Shown here: positions 55,211-64,000 of the stretch, in pieces
Position numbering within the stretch: position 1 is the stretch's first letter
Layout of the letters: each line of letters opens with the position of its first letter
From: Schistosoma haematobium
Taxonomy: Eukaryota; Platyhelminthes; Trematoda; Strigeidida; Schistosomatidae
Assembly (NCBI RefSeq): GCF_000699445.3
Contig: NC_067200.1
Location: 10,085,450-10,149,449 of the forward strand
Length of the DNA stretch: 64,000 bases
Direction: 5' to 3'
Program-made: the position numbers and the translations under genes
Notes under the pieces: model-generated
Database searches by the model: none
Told to the model about the DNA's origin: nothing
The model's input: the letters and a program-made list of their open reading frames with translations, nothing else

Positions 55211-55454
55211 ATAACGGTAGGTTAGAAAATACTAAATTATTTCTTGTTTATTATATTCATCTTGAAGAGTTTTGTTAGATTGAAATTTACACCGGTTTTC
55301 AATATTCTAGCATTGTTTATTCTCATTACTAAGAATGCATGACTTGTTTCTGTAATGTTCACATTTAGTTATGAAGAACTACACTTGATCCGATATCAAG
55401 TGTAAAGATCATAATATCTGATCTAATCCAGTGGTTTTCCAGAGTATGAATATC
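55211..55454. other. Non-coding stretch
   Basis: Nothing recognisable. Confidence 0.3.
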
Positions 55455-55700
55455 GATGGAGTTCTGTTCTCAGAGTTGAATGGTTTGGTCGTGAAGCTTT
55501 CATCATTCTTCCGAACTCTGTTCAAATCATCCACCTGAGGTATAAATCTACTCTATCATCTCAAAATGATATGAGTGTAGTCCACTTCTCAATGTTCGAA
55601 AATGAAATAAATTCGCCAAAAATTAGGCTTCCACTCAAGAACAACTGTATTTTTTCCACAAGTGTCTTCGTCATAGTATGAAGATGTTTAGAGATCAGAA
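55455..55700 (+). repeat. Dispersed repeat D
   Basis: GATGGAGTTCTGTTCTCAGA, CATCATTCTTCCGAACTCTG, ATCTCAAAATGATATGAGTG and GAACAACTGTATTTTTTCCA; shared with 35440-35665 and, reversed, with 36600-36790. Confidence 0.55.
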
Positions 55701-55741
55701 TATCTTCATGTTTCATTTGACAACTATAGAACACTAGTCTG

Positions 55742-55844
55742 GGGTTGTGGAGATTATTAACTTTTGATTGAGATCATGAAGCGATTGATGTTAGACAATC
55801 ACTCGGTTCATGATCTCAATCAAAACTAATAATCTCCACAACCC
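55742..55844. repeat. Stub of two SINE ends forming a near-perfect hairpin
   Basis: GGGTTGTGGAGATTATT and TTTTGATTGAGATCATGAA (55742-55787) are mirrored at 55797-55844. A spacer of about 10 bp separates them. The sequence equals the outermost part of the SINE foldbacks, with the body deleted. It directly precedes a full SINE. Confidence 0.8.
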
Positions 55845-55854
55845 TATACTAGTA

Positions 55855-56215
55855 ATTAACATGTGCTCACTAGTGACTAGCTTCGTGAGGGAATTCTCGG
55901 AGTTCTAGTGAGAAGCCGTAACCAGTGGAGCTAATCCTTGTCGGGTAGAGACAGGTATCGACCTCAGTACAATGGAAGTTGGTCGCGCAATTTCGTGGGT
56001 TGGCTGATGTTAGAAACTATCACCATTGGATGCCGGCTCAGTGGTCCAGTTGGTTAAGCGTTCACGCGCGAGACCGAAGGCTCTGGGTTCGAATCCCGGT
56101 CGCGGGATCGTGGATGCGCGCTGCTGACGAGTCCCACAGTACGACGAAAAGGCCGTCCCGTGCTTCCATGTTTTCAATTGTGATGGTCTAACATCAATCG
56201 GTTCATGATTTCAAT
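55855..56215 (+). repeat. tRNA-derived SINE, best preserved copy
   Basis: Body: CACTAGTGACTAGCTTCGTG, TAACCAGTGGAGCTAATCCT, TGTCGGGTAGAGACAGGTAT, CAATGGAAGTTGGTCGCGCA. tRNA-like part: GCCGGCTCAGTGGTCCAGTT (box A, about 56034-56056) and a consensus pol III box B GGTTCGAATCC (56086-56096). Then the hammerhead and the 3' end (TGGTCTAACATCAATCGGTT). This copy is the best candidate for a still-transcribed element. Confidence 0.85.
56118..56163 (+). ncRNA. SINE hammerhead ribozyme, core intact
   Basis: CTGACGA (56124-56130), GAAA (56146-56149) and triplet GTC (56155-56157). Stem I GCGCTG/CCGTGC has one wobble and one mismatch. Stem II is GTC/GAC. It sits 22 nt after box B in the same transcript direction. 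Confidence 0.72.
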
Positions 56216-56829
56216 CAAAAACTACAGAATAGATCAACAATATCAAACAAATTTTGCCTTTAACCAATTCTGTCTATTTTATTGATTTTAAAATAGTGTA
56301 TGATAATCCAATAAAAAGTCAAACATTTCTCGCTGTATATATGTGTGTGTGCGTGTATCTCATTGATCAGTTCAGTTTGGTGATTCTCCCAGAAACTATT
56401 CTAACTAAGGACGTTTTCGTCCAAGTATGTATATACATACACACAGAGAGAGAAATAGAAACGGTGATAGATATGGAAACAGCTAGGAATCTATTTAGAA
56501 TAAAAGTTAACTAGTGAATAAGATAGAGATAAATAGAGATACTCTTCAATGAAAATATGTTTCATCTACATGTTGAATTCTATTCTATATCATAATAACA
56601 GAATGTAACATAACACAAACCCTTAAGCTAAATAATTAGAGTTTGATTTTCATGTGGGGTGGTGTTTATTTTTTCATTTATTCAAAAGTCATGGTGATAT
56701 CTATTCACTTTCAGTACTATTCATAATTAATTATGTAATACAATTTAATGAGAAACTATTTCACATTAGGGTTAGTAACAAAATTTTGAAAATAATGAAT
56801 TATGACGACGTCAAATTATGCACACACAT
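56216..56829. other. Non-coding stretch
   Basis: An 86-codon frame at 56254-56514 spans a GTGTGTGTGCGTGT run and shows no domain. Nothing else is supported. Confidence 0.4.
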
Positions 56830-57155
56830 TCCTCCTGGAGTCCCTCCGGGGCTACTGCCGGTCCCAAGCCCGGAAAAAGAAGGAGCGTTCGGCATGACGT
56901 TAGCGTTCCCATCCCATAGAAAACTAACTCGCTAAAAAACTCTAACCAGAAAAATTATTCCAATCATATAAACTATGCCCTGGCAGTCAGAAGGTCTTAA
57001 TTTTAAAGAGTTATGATGCCTCATGATGAAAGCCGAATTCCTTCGGAAGTTACGAGGCCGATGCCCCTTCTGACAACCAGAGCAACCATTTATTTAGGTA
57101 CATGGAATGTTCGTACAATGTGGGACACCGGGAGAGTCTTCCGAATCGCTGCTGC
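56830..57155 (+). mobile_element. RTE 5' end fragment with start of endonuclease
   Basis: CTCCTGGAGTCCCTCCGGGG through the leader to an ATG near 57013, reading MMPHDESRIPSEVTRPMPLL and YLGTWNVRTMWDTGRVFRIA, nearly identical to the long element. It breaks off at about 57155 (GCTGCATATATATG). It is 3'-truncated and cannot make an enzyme. Confidence 0.85.
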
Positions 57156-57185
57156 ATATATATGTATATATAAGCAAACATGGAT

Positions 57186-57350
57186 AGTAGTTACCAATGG
57201 GATATAAGACACGCGTTTCGTCCCATTTTGGACTCATCAGTTAAATGTAGTTTCATCTCAAAGTTGATATTCACTTCAAGACTCTAACCAAGTACCGTTC
57301 ACCTGAAATGCCATCATATTATTTCCTTAGCTACTAAATAAAAATGATTT
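57186..57350 (-). repeat. Sm-alpha type repeat, minus, with hammerhead
   Basis: Reverse of the usual order: TGGTAACTACTATCCA end at 57181-57196, hammerhead, GAGATGAAACTACATTTAAC, then the tRNA-like head (ACGGTACTTGGTTAGAGTCT on the minus strand) and TAGCTAAGGAAATAATATGA. Confidence 0.7.
57203..57245 (-). ncRNA. Hammerhead ribozyme, Sm-alpha type with rewritten stem I
   Basis: Minus strand: CTGATGA (57234-57240), GAAA (57216-57219), triplet GTC (57208-57210). Stem II GTCC/GGAC-type pairing is strong. Stem I no longer reads TCCAG/CTGGA but TTTAA/TTATA, which still pairs next to the core (three pairs, one mismatch, one pair). The core is intact. Confidence 0.68.
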
Positions 57351-57964
57351 ATAAAAGATAAAGTTAAGGATTACTATATTATAAATAGAATAATTACCAA
57401 TTCTATTATGATGACCTAATAACATGTGATTTCTTAATGAAAACAAGCACACACACACACACGAAACCAATTCATTTCATATACATACCTGTCATTATGT
57501 ATTCTAAGATGAATAAACTATAACTATACAATTTCATTAATGATGGTAATCAAATCCACTGATGAATGATTATTCAACGAAACAATGAATTTCCTATTTT
57601 TGTATTGTTATTGTTGAAGAAGAATAAAGAAAACGAAACCAACAAAGAAACAAAAAAAAGAAGAAGATCCAAATTATTAATGACAGTTAAAAAAAGCAAT
57701 CAAAATGCTTAATTGGATTAATTCAGTTGAAAGGAAGTTTAAATCTACATGATCATCCTCACGATCATCATGATCAACCCCATTATCCTGATCATGATCA
57801 TTGTTTGGTTTCAGGTCATTATCATGAAAGAAAAACACAATGTTATTCTTATCATTTTATTATATTCTTAAATGAATGAATGAGTAGTATGTATATGATT
57901 AAGTCTTATTGTTTAAGCTGATATATGTTTTAATGAGAAAGAAGTGTTGTAGATATTATAGTAG
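57351..57964. other. Non-coding stretch
   Basis: A (CA)n run at about 57449-57463 and a GATCATGATCATT-type cluster at about 57750-57810; otherwise nothing. Confidence 0.4.
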
Positions 57965-58258
57965 TGATCAGTAGAGCTCAACCAGATCTGTTGTGATGTA
58001 GTAATTCACTGAAGAGACAATGGTGGATGGTGGTGCAATTGCGTGAATTGGTTGAAGCTAGACATTAAGACAATCGGATGTCTGTCAAATCAGTGGTCTA
58101 GAGGTTAAGCGTTTGCGCGCCAGACCGAAAGGTCCGACGAGTAAAAACGTAGATGCGCACTGTTGAGGAGTCCCATACTAGGACAAAATGGCAGTCCAGT
58201 GCATCCAGGTTTTCAATGGTGGTCTATTTCTAATTGACTCATGAACTCAACTATTAAG
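57965..58258 (+). repeat. tRNA-SINE, ribozyme mutated
   Basis: GAGCTCAACCAGATCTGTTG, CAATGGTGGATGGTGGTGCA, AGTGGTCTAGAGGTTAAGCG (box A), a deleted box B, then TTGAGGA and AAAA in place of the CTGAGGA and GAAA boxes, and the 3' end CAGGTTTTCAATGGTGGTCT. Confidence 0.75.
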
Positions 58259-60020
58259 TTGACATAGTTACGATAATATTCGTAGATTAGTAAATGGTGA
58301 TACTGATTACAATAAATGAAATATGGAAGCTTCGACGATGAATACCTACTTTATGCTTATTAATAGCTTCTCTATACAAACAGTTAGAGTAGTAATAGGG
58401 TCACATCTAGGTTAGATCCTTGTAAAATCTCTTTTAGCCAAACTAAGAAATGAACCTCAAATAAGCTTACCCAGTCTCCCTATTTTGGGGAAAATTTGAT
58501 GGATCAATGAACCTACCGATTCTCATAGCTTCACACCTCTACAGTATAAAATATATCTAGTTAAATGATTCCGCCTTAGAATCGGACTAATGCGTTCGGA
58601 AGATAGTGTAGATGGTAGAATAAATAATCTAAGGAGTATACTACGTTCATTTAAATAGTATGAAATGAAATCATTCAGAATGGAAAAACATTACAAAGTG
58701 TGACTCAGGGGGCTTTATCCTTGCCTTCTCATGAACATGTGCTAGTATGGTTGGAAAGTGGTGTCACGAAATCTAATAACAGCGCCATTCTTTCTCACTT
58801 GGTAGATTATGAACATGATGTTAAAACAGATGAAGATTTTTTTGTTTGCATCATATACCAAACAATCTACGTAAAGTAGCTAGATTACATTTCATCTTCA
58901 TACCTGAAGCTATCGTGATCAGCTTTATAAGACTTAACAAATGTATTCAAAATACGCATGTTCAGTTTCTGTATTCACTATGATCCACGACTGGATCATG
59001 ATACACCTAACATGGATATTGTAAACCCCATTTTATATCTTCCGTAACCTAATCTTGACTTCGGTTCTGCTAAAACGCGTTTAATACCGAGAGCGTAAAA
59101 CGAAATTGATACGAAAAAACACAGTTAGTAACAGTGACATGAAAACACGTCGTAGTTTTACAGAGTTTCATTCTCTTAAGTAGCTCCGTGACAACGTTTT
59201 TTGATTGAGACAGTGGGTGAGATTGGTGTAAATCCAATATGAAAACATTGATTCCCTGAACATCAGAAATACCTATTTCTGACATGTACCATCTAGTTTG
59301 TAACGTATGTACACGATTTCATAGTTATAAACTTCCTTCATATATGTATATGTAATTGAGAAAGCTTAACGACTAAATCGTTTACAACATGATTTAAAAT
59401 TAAAATAGGTTTCATTCAAGTTCAAACTGTAACTGCCTATAAATGAAATAGATTGTAACCGAAATCACTTAATGTCGTCAATCTGTAAAAGGAATTAATA
59501 AACTACATTCATGGATTTCGATCATGAACTTTCCTTCATTAAACTACTATTGAAATCCATAAACTACTAGATAGCTCCTTTGTCTTAGTATGATGCTTTG
59601 AAATTTAAAAAAATCAACAACTTCAGTGAATCGAATCCAGAATTTTTGATCATGATAACAAACTTTTAACATTTAGATTATTCAGTCAGCCTAATCCACT
59701 AAAACGTAACAGATGTCAATCGCTTCTTGATATCCAAGAGCGGTTTAACTCAGATAGATGTAAGCTGTCAATGAAGGTTTCTTATCAGTTGGCATTCATC
59801 GATAATACAAATTACAATCTATAGAAAATCATTAACTCTTCAAAAATTTGAAAAAACCTTCAATCATCAAAAGGAAAGATGGGTGATTGTTGTTGTGACT
59901 TTATGGCCCGCTAGTTATCACCTGATTTACCCACGAATCGAAATACGACTATACAATCTTCATACTGTGTTAAAGATATGACGTTTGACCGGTATGAGCA
60001 GCCTAGTGTCCTTACTAGTG
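58259..60020. other. Mostly unrecognised non-coding stretch
   Basis: A degenerate minus strand SINE is likely at 59535-59700 (CTACTATTGAAATCCATAAA, TGTCTTAGTATGATGCT, GAATCGAATCCAG). Sequence at 58980-59030 resembles 6490-6545. The outer part 59885-60020 is a diverged continuation of repeat F. No gene is supported. Confidence 0.4.
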
Positions 60021-60419
60021 CCTTGCTAGCGTAGCCCGTCTAGCCCGTCCAGATCAATCCAGGACAACAATAACAACCTCCATTATGCCAATCATTTATT
60101 TCAGACACACTGGGTTTATATACAAACCAGATAGATCGCATCGCACCATTAAATAGGAAATTACATAGGAAATACACAATAAAGCCAAAAAGTGACTGTG
60201 AATGTAGGAGACTGTAATCAATAAATTGAACATAATTGAAGAACAGTAGATCGTATCATAATAATCTATAAATCAAAATGACGCTTATAATAAGAGGAAT
60301 ATGAATATACACAGTCTAATAACTGAATAGTTATACCAATAAGAATCTATAGATGATATATAGTTAATGAATATGTCTCAAACGCTACTTGTAATGTAAT
60401 CTTCACTAGGATATAAAAA
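60021..60419 (-). repeat. Repeat F, left arm of a 399 bp inverted repeat
   Basis: Near-identical reverse complement of 61546-61944, of the same length. Read on the minus strand it has a TATATAAACCC motif and a GAAATAAATGATTGGC segment (TATA and polyadenylation-like), resembling a terminal repeat of a retroelement. It starts at CCTTGCTAGC. Confidence 0.85.
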
Positions 60420-60454
60420 TATAGTGAGTAGTAGAATTCAAAACATCGACTGAA

Positions 60455-60560
60455 TAGACTTACATCTCAGAGTTAATATCTATTCCATAACTCGAACCCA
60501 GCATCGTTCACTTTAAACGTTATCCATTTGAACTACAGACTTCTCATAATCAATTATCTA
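60455..60560 (-). repeat. Sm-alpha tRNA-like head fragment
   Basis: CTCAGAGTTAATATCTATTC, CATAACTCGAACCCAGCATC (reverse of box B) and GTTCACTTTAAACGTTATCC. The ribozyme half is missing. Confidence 0.5.
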
Positions 60561-60710
60561 GACAATATTTTTTCTTTTCATTACAATTTGTTTATTGAAA
60601 TTCTCTATTATTTTCAAAGATAACGCCATAGTTTTGTTTAATTAAACAAAACAAAGATAAATAAAAATTCACAAAAATTTTGATTCCGTTTTGTACTAAA
60701 ACAAAGTGGG

Positions 60711-60772
60711 ATTTTTGTTTTTTTATTTTTTCCTTTTTTGTTTTTTTTTATATTTTTTTCCTTTTTTTTGTT
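60711..60772 (+). repeat. Poly-T rich run
   Basis: Long T tracts broken by single bases, followed by a short (GT)n at about 60832-60847. The 74-codon frame across it is an artefact of low complexity. Confidence 0.75.
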
Positions 60773-60967
60773 GTTGTGGAAAATATTACTCTATGAGATT
60801 TGGCTCTCGTTTACGTTCATTAATTTTATCTTGTGTGTGTGTGTGTGGTTTATCTTCTTTTATGCATGAAATAAATCAATATTTGGAAAATAAATATATG
60901 TTAATGGGAATGATTGATAAAAATCAATAAATATAAGTAATTAATTGTTGATATTATTATTGATTAA

Positions 60968-61545
60968 TTTACTTATATAGATATGTCTGTTATCGTTTAT
61001 GGAGGAACATAGAACGATCTTCAGCATTTTCATAAAATTCTTTCCTGGACGAGTATTTCCACTTGTTTCCAGTTGATATTTATACTCTTTTATTGTCTAT
61101 TTCCAATTCACGACATAATTTATTCTTTGACCTACCTCTATTACGTTTCCATTGAAGATGTCAAGTTTGTGATTGCCTCGAGATACAGGTTGATGACTTC
61201 TGTAATGTATATCTTAACTATTTACAACGTATTCTTTTTTAATTTTCTCCTCAGCTAGTTTGTTCTCTCACAAAGTAGACTGTTGCTGATCGTATCCAAT
61301 CAACGCATATTCCCTATCTGGCATAGACAGACCTAGACAAATACTTGTACTGTTTTTGATGATGGCTGTAGTAATTCTCCACCTGTCAGCTCCGTACAGC
61401 GGGACTGCCTTCTTGTTCGTCTTTGTTTTACCAATCCCGTCTTTTACGTCTGAATCAGATCCTCCTTGTTCAAATATGATGCTTCATAATTAAGTGAAAG
61501 ATTGTACATCTTCCAAAGCTTCTTCATCAAGTATGATTGTGTTAG
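60968..61545 (-). mobile_element. RTE fragment, interrupted 3' part (first half)
   Basis: Reverse of the RTE 3' end and reverse transcriptase C-terminus: ATAGAACGATCTTCAGCATT, GTTTGTTCTCTCACAAAGTA, CAGCTCCGTACAGCGGGACT, TCTGAATCAGATCCTCCTTG, TTGTACATCTTCCAAAGCTT. It breaks at GTGTTAG, where repeat F starts, and resumes at about 62083. Confidence 0.8.
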
Positions 61546-61944
61546 TTTTTATATCCTAGTGAAGATTACATTACAAGTAGCGTTTGAGACATATTCATTA
61601 ACTATATATCATCTATAGATTCTTATTGGTATAACTATTCAGTTATTAGACTGTGTATATTCATATTCCTCTTATTATAAGCGTCATTTTGATTTATAGA
61701 TTATTATGATACGATCTACTGTTCTTCAATTATGTTCAATTTATTGATTACAGTCTCCTACATTCACAGTCACTTTTTGGCTTTATTGTGTATTTCCTAT
61801 GTAATTTCCTATTTAATGGTGCGATGCGATCTATCTGGTTTGTATATAAACCCAGTGTGTCTGAAATAAATGATTGGCATAATGGAGGTTGTTATTGTTG
61901 TCCTGGATTGATCTGGACGGGCTAGACGGGCTAGGCTAGCAAGG
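61546..61944 (+). repeat. Repeat F, right arm of the inverted repeat
   Basis: Same sequence as the left arm in the other orientation, ending GGGCTAGACGGGCTAGGCTA then GCAAGG. The inserted segment between the two RTE halves is 61546 to about 62082, so the element extends some 138 bp beyond the arm. That extension is only weakly similar to the sequence next to the left arm. Confidence 0.85.
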
Positions 61945-62082
61945 GACGAATAAGAACGCTAAGCTGACCGTATTGGTCGGACGTCATTGGTTTAGTACAG
62001 TACAAGAGGGAATAAGTCCTATTTAGATTGAAGAATTAATTATATGATAATTAGTTGGACGTGAAGACACAACATTATTGTT

Positions 62083-62290
62083 GTCTGTGTTGTATTTATG
62101 GCTTTTGCTTTTTCTTTTGTGTATGTTGAGGCCCACTGATGCAGAAGCTTCTGCTACACTGTTTGTGTTCATCTACGATTGTTCATGTGTATGAGATAGA
62201 AGGGTTAGGTGATTCCGAGTTGTTCATTATATTCCATGTTTCCGCTTAGATATGAAGGTCTTTATAATCCAGTCGACCACCATCATCATT
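62083..62290 (-). mobile_element. RTE fragment, interrupted 3' part (second half)
   Basis: Continues the RTE exactly where the first half stopped: TTTTTCTTTTGTGTATGTTG, GAGGCCCACTGATGCAGAAG, TATTCCATGTTTCCGCTTAG, TATAATCCAGTCGACCACC. The catalytic region is damaged. Confidence 0.8.
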
Positions 62291-62509
62291 ATCGATTTAA
62301 ACTCTTACAGACGACAATAAATTGTCTTGTAAATACATACAATCTAAACAAATGGTTCAAGTAATAACAATTTCAGTGAGATATTAAATGTATGTTCAGA
62401 AACTAAATGTGAATAAAGAAGACAACATCCTTACAAATTATGTTTGACTATAAAACTTTCGCATAATTACTCATAAAAAACAATAAATTTTCAGAAATGC
62501 GGAATAGGT

Positions 62510-62860
62510 CAACTTCGGCCTGGAAAAATTCCCTGTCCCACAAGGGTATATTACATAACTGTGATAATATCTGGACGAATCAATCAGATATAAGATAACA
62601 GGTCATCGATTTTGGCACAAAATTCATTCACATCCAATTTGGTTCAGTTACGCTTTGACATTTAACTTATGTCAGTTCGTGATAAATACCCTAAAATCTA
62701 ATTCTTAATCCTTAATCATCAACTATAAATCATAATTCTAATTCCTCACACTGGTTCATAACCTTCATTCGGATCTAGTTATTAAGTGGATACTCTCAAA
62801 GTCAATTTAGCGTCGCTCAAATGTTATCCATAAATTATAGGTCTCATCGCATATTACTTT
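62510..62860 (-). repeat. Dispersed repeat E, copy 3
   Basis: Reverse of copies 1 and 2: ATTTTGGCACAAAATTCATT, TCAACTATAAATCATAATTC, CTCACACTGGTTCATAACCT, TTAAGTGGATACTCTCAAAG. It extends a little further on the 62510 side. Confidence 0.65.
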
Positions 62861-63294
62861 CCAATTGAATAAATGTAAAACAGTTGATAAAATATAGTTG
62901 TCAACCATTATCTTCAATTAGTTACTATTCCAATTTTCACTTTATCAACATCTTCATAGTTAACAAGTATTGAGCCTATTCCTAAAGTATTTACTCATCT
63001 AAGCGATTTATTTTAACTTTTAGACTAATGAATAAACCTGATCATTCTAGTTACTTGGTTAATTTTATTTGTTACCATGAGTACATACATATGGTTGTAT
63101 GTATATATCTATATACTTGATTGTATTACCTTTATCTATGAATGTGGATATATCATTGTATACGTGTGTTGCTTCTAATTATTCGCGTTATTTTCACTTG
63201 GAACTCTTCATGTTATATTTGATGTTTCGTTGATGTTGTTTATGTGTTCTTTTCATTAGATTCTAAAACTCATTGATTGATTAACAGTATGAGG
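62861..63294. other. Non-coding stretch
   Basis: Nothing recognisable. Confidence 0.4.
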
Positions 63295-63420
63295 GTTGTG
63301 GAGATTATTACATATTTTATTTAGATCATGAATTGATTGATGTTACACTGCCATTGAAAACCTGGAAGTACTGGATGACCGTTTCGTCCTATTGTAGGAC
63401 TCCTCAGCAGCGCGCATAAT
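63295..63420 (-). repeat. tRNA-SINE 3' end with hammerhead
   Basis: GTTGTGGAGATTATTACATA, TTAGATCATGAATTGATTGA, GCCATTGAAAACCTGGAAGT and the ribozyme, ending at CAGCAGCGCGCAT. The tRNA-like part is absent. Confidence 0.75.
63368..63413 (-). ncRNA. SINE hammerhead ribozyme, core intact, AUC cleavage site
   Basis: Minus strand: CTGAGGA (63401-63407), GAAA (63382-63385), triplet ATC (63374-63376). Stem II GTCCT/AGGAC is a perfect five pairs. Stem I GCGCTG/CAGTAC has one mismatch and one wobble. Without its own tRNA-like promoter it could only be transcribed from outside. Confidence 0.68.
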
Positions 63421-63659
63421 TGAATAACATAAGAATTGTGAACCATTGCAATTTCTTAATCTTATTGCTTACAATTGTAAAATAGTAACTATTGAAATTA
63501 AGAGCATACACTTTACAATTATAAAAATACATATTGTATATATAGTTCGTCTGAATTAATACAAACGATATAATTTTCTCATTGAAAGAAAGTTCACCCT
63601 AATCATATTGAACAATCTTTATACTGAATGGATATAGAAATATTAAATATAGTTCTCAA

Positions 63660-63925
63660 TTATCACCTCGTGTTGTGTACTACTGATATCGACAGATATA
63701 AGTAGTATGTCTCATCAATTGAAAGTGAAATACCTGGTAACAGAATGTTAAGAAGATCAAAGAAACGAGAACAAAAACAAAGAATGACTACTGTAAAAAC
63801 AAAGGCTGAAACAAATGAACTATTTACTGTATACATCTCAAATACTGCTATGATGCTCTGCTCTGTAAAATTGTATTCAAATACATTTGATTGTCCCCAC
63901 TTGGTGCACTCCTTCACTACAATCT
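63660..63925 (-). repeat. Repeat family B copy with terminal hairpin
   Basis: Hairpin TACTACTGATATC, GACA, GATATAAGTAGTA at about 63680-63708, then CATCAATTGAAAGTGAAATA, CAGAATGTTAAGAAGATCAA, and the far end AAATACATTTGATTGTCCCC. Confidence 0.75.
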
Positions 63926-63935
63926 TAGTAGAACG

Positions 63936-64000
63936 TTTGACGAGTCTTAAATAGGACCAAACACGCCTACTGGATTCCATTGCTATCCATCATCTATCTT
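63936..64000 (+). repeat. Sm-alpha hammerhead remnant cut by the window end
   Basis: TTTGACGAGTCTTAAATAGG, then ACCAAACACGCC (GAAA changed to CAAA) and TACTGGATTCCATTGC. Stem I pairing is lost on the 5' side. The rest of the unit lies beyond the window. Confidence 0.55.

Noticed and set aside
60706..60930. 74-codon frame beginning with a Phe-rich stretch
   Set aside because: Produced by the poly-T run; not a gene.

Overview
This is AT-rich eukaryotic DNA with large introns, very low coding density and a dense layer of retrotransposon debris. Three things point to a blood fluke (Schistosoma or a close trematode relative): schistosome Sm-alpha type repeats that carry hammerhead ribozymes, many copies of a tRNA-derived SINE with a similar ribozyme module, and RTE-type non-LTR retrotransposons. 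The identification rests on recognising these families by eye; no database search was run.

Only one probable host gene is visible, on the + strand from 32164 to 42442. It reads as a divergent rhodopsin-like (class A) GPCR. An extracellular N-terminus with three N-glycosylation sequons, TM1, TM2 and TM3 lie in the first exon block. TM3 has the canonical Cys to Asp-Arg spacing. TM4 and the start of TM5 follow after a frame change. An 8,000 bp intron with a good donor (AAG|GTAATG) and acceptor (TTTTATAG|C) cuts TM5. TM5 (with its proline), TM6, TM7 and the C-tail follow in the last exon. A CCAAT-box cluster and a TATA run lie just upstream. Two frame changes that no good intron explains mean the gene is either mis-assembled here or decaying.

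Layout: 1-7160 is mostly unannotated sequence with a decayed RTE, a repeat pair and a possible solo LTR. 7163-10362 is a nearly full-length but inactivated RTE retrotransposon on the minus strand. 10.5-31.7 kb is a repeat field of Sm-alpha units, tRNA-SINEs, RTE ends and other dispersed repeats. 32-42.4 kb is the GPCR gene with its repeat-filled intron. 42.6-47.5 kb holds more repeats and the second arm of a 481 bp inverted repeat. 47.7-50.3 kb is a second non-LTR family on the minus strand with its RT core deleted. 50.3-64 kb is again a repeat field, with a second nearly perfect inverted repeat of 399 bp at 60-62 kb.

The most distinctive signal is the repeated coupling of a tRNA-like pol III promoter to a hammerhead ribozyme in short elements, often arranged as foldbacks with a ribozyme in each arm. 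Five SINE copies and three Sm-alpha copies keep the catalytic core intact.
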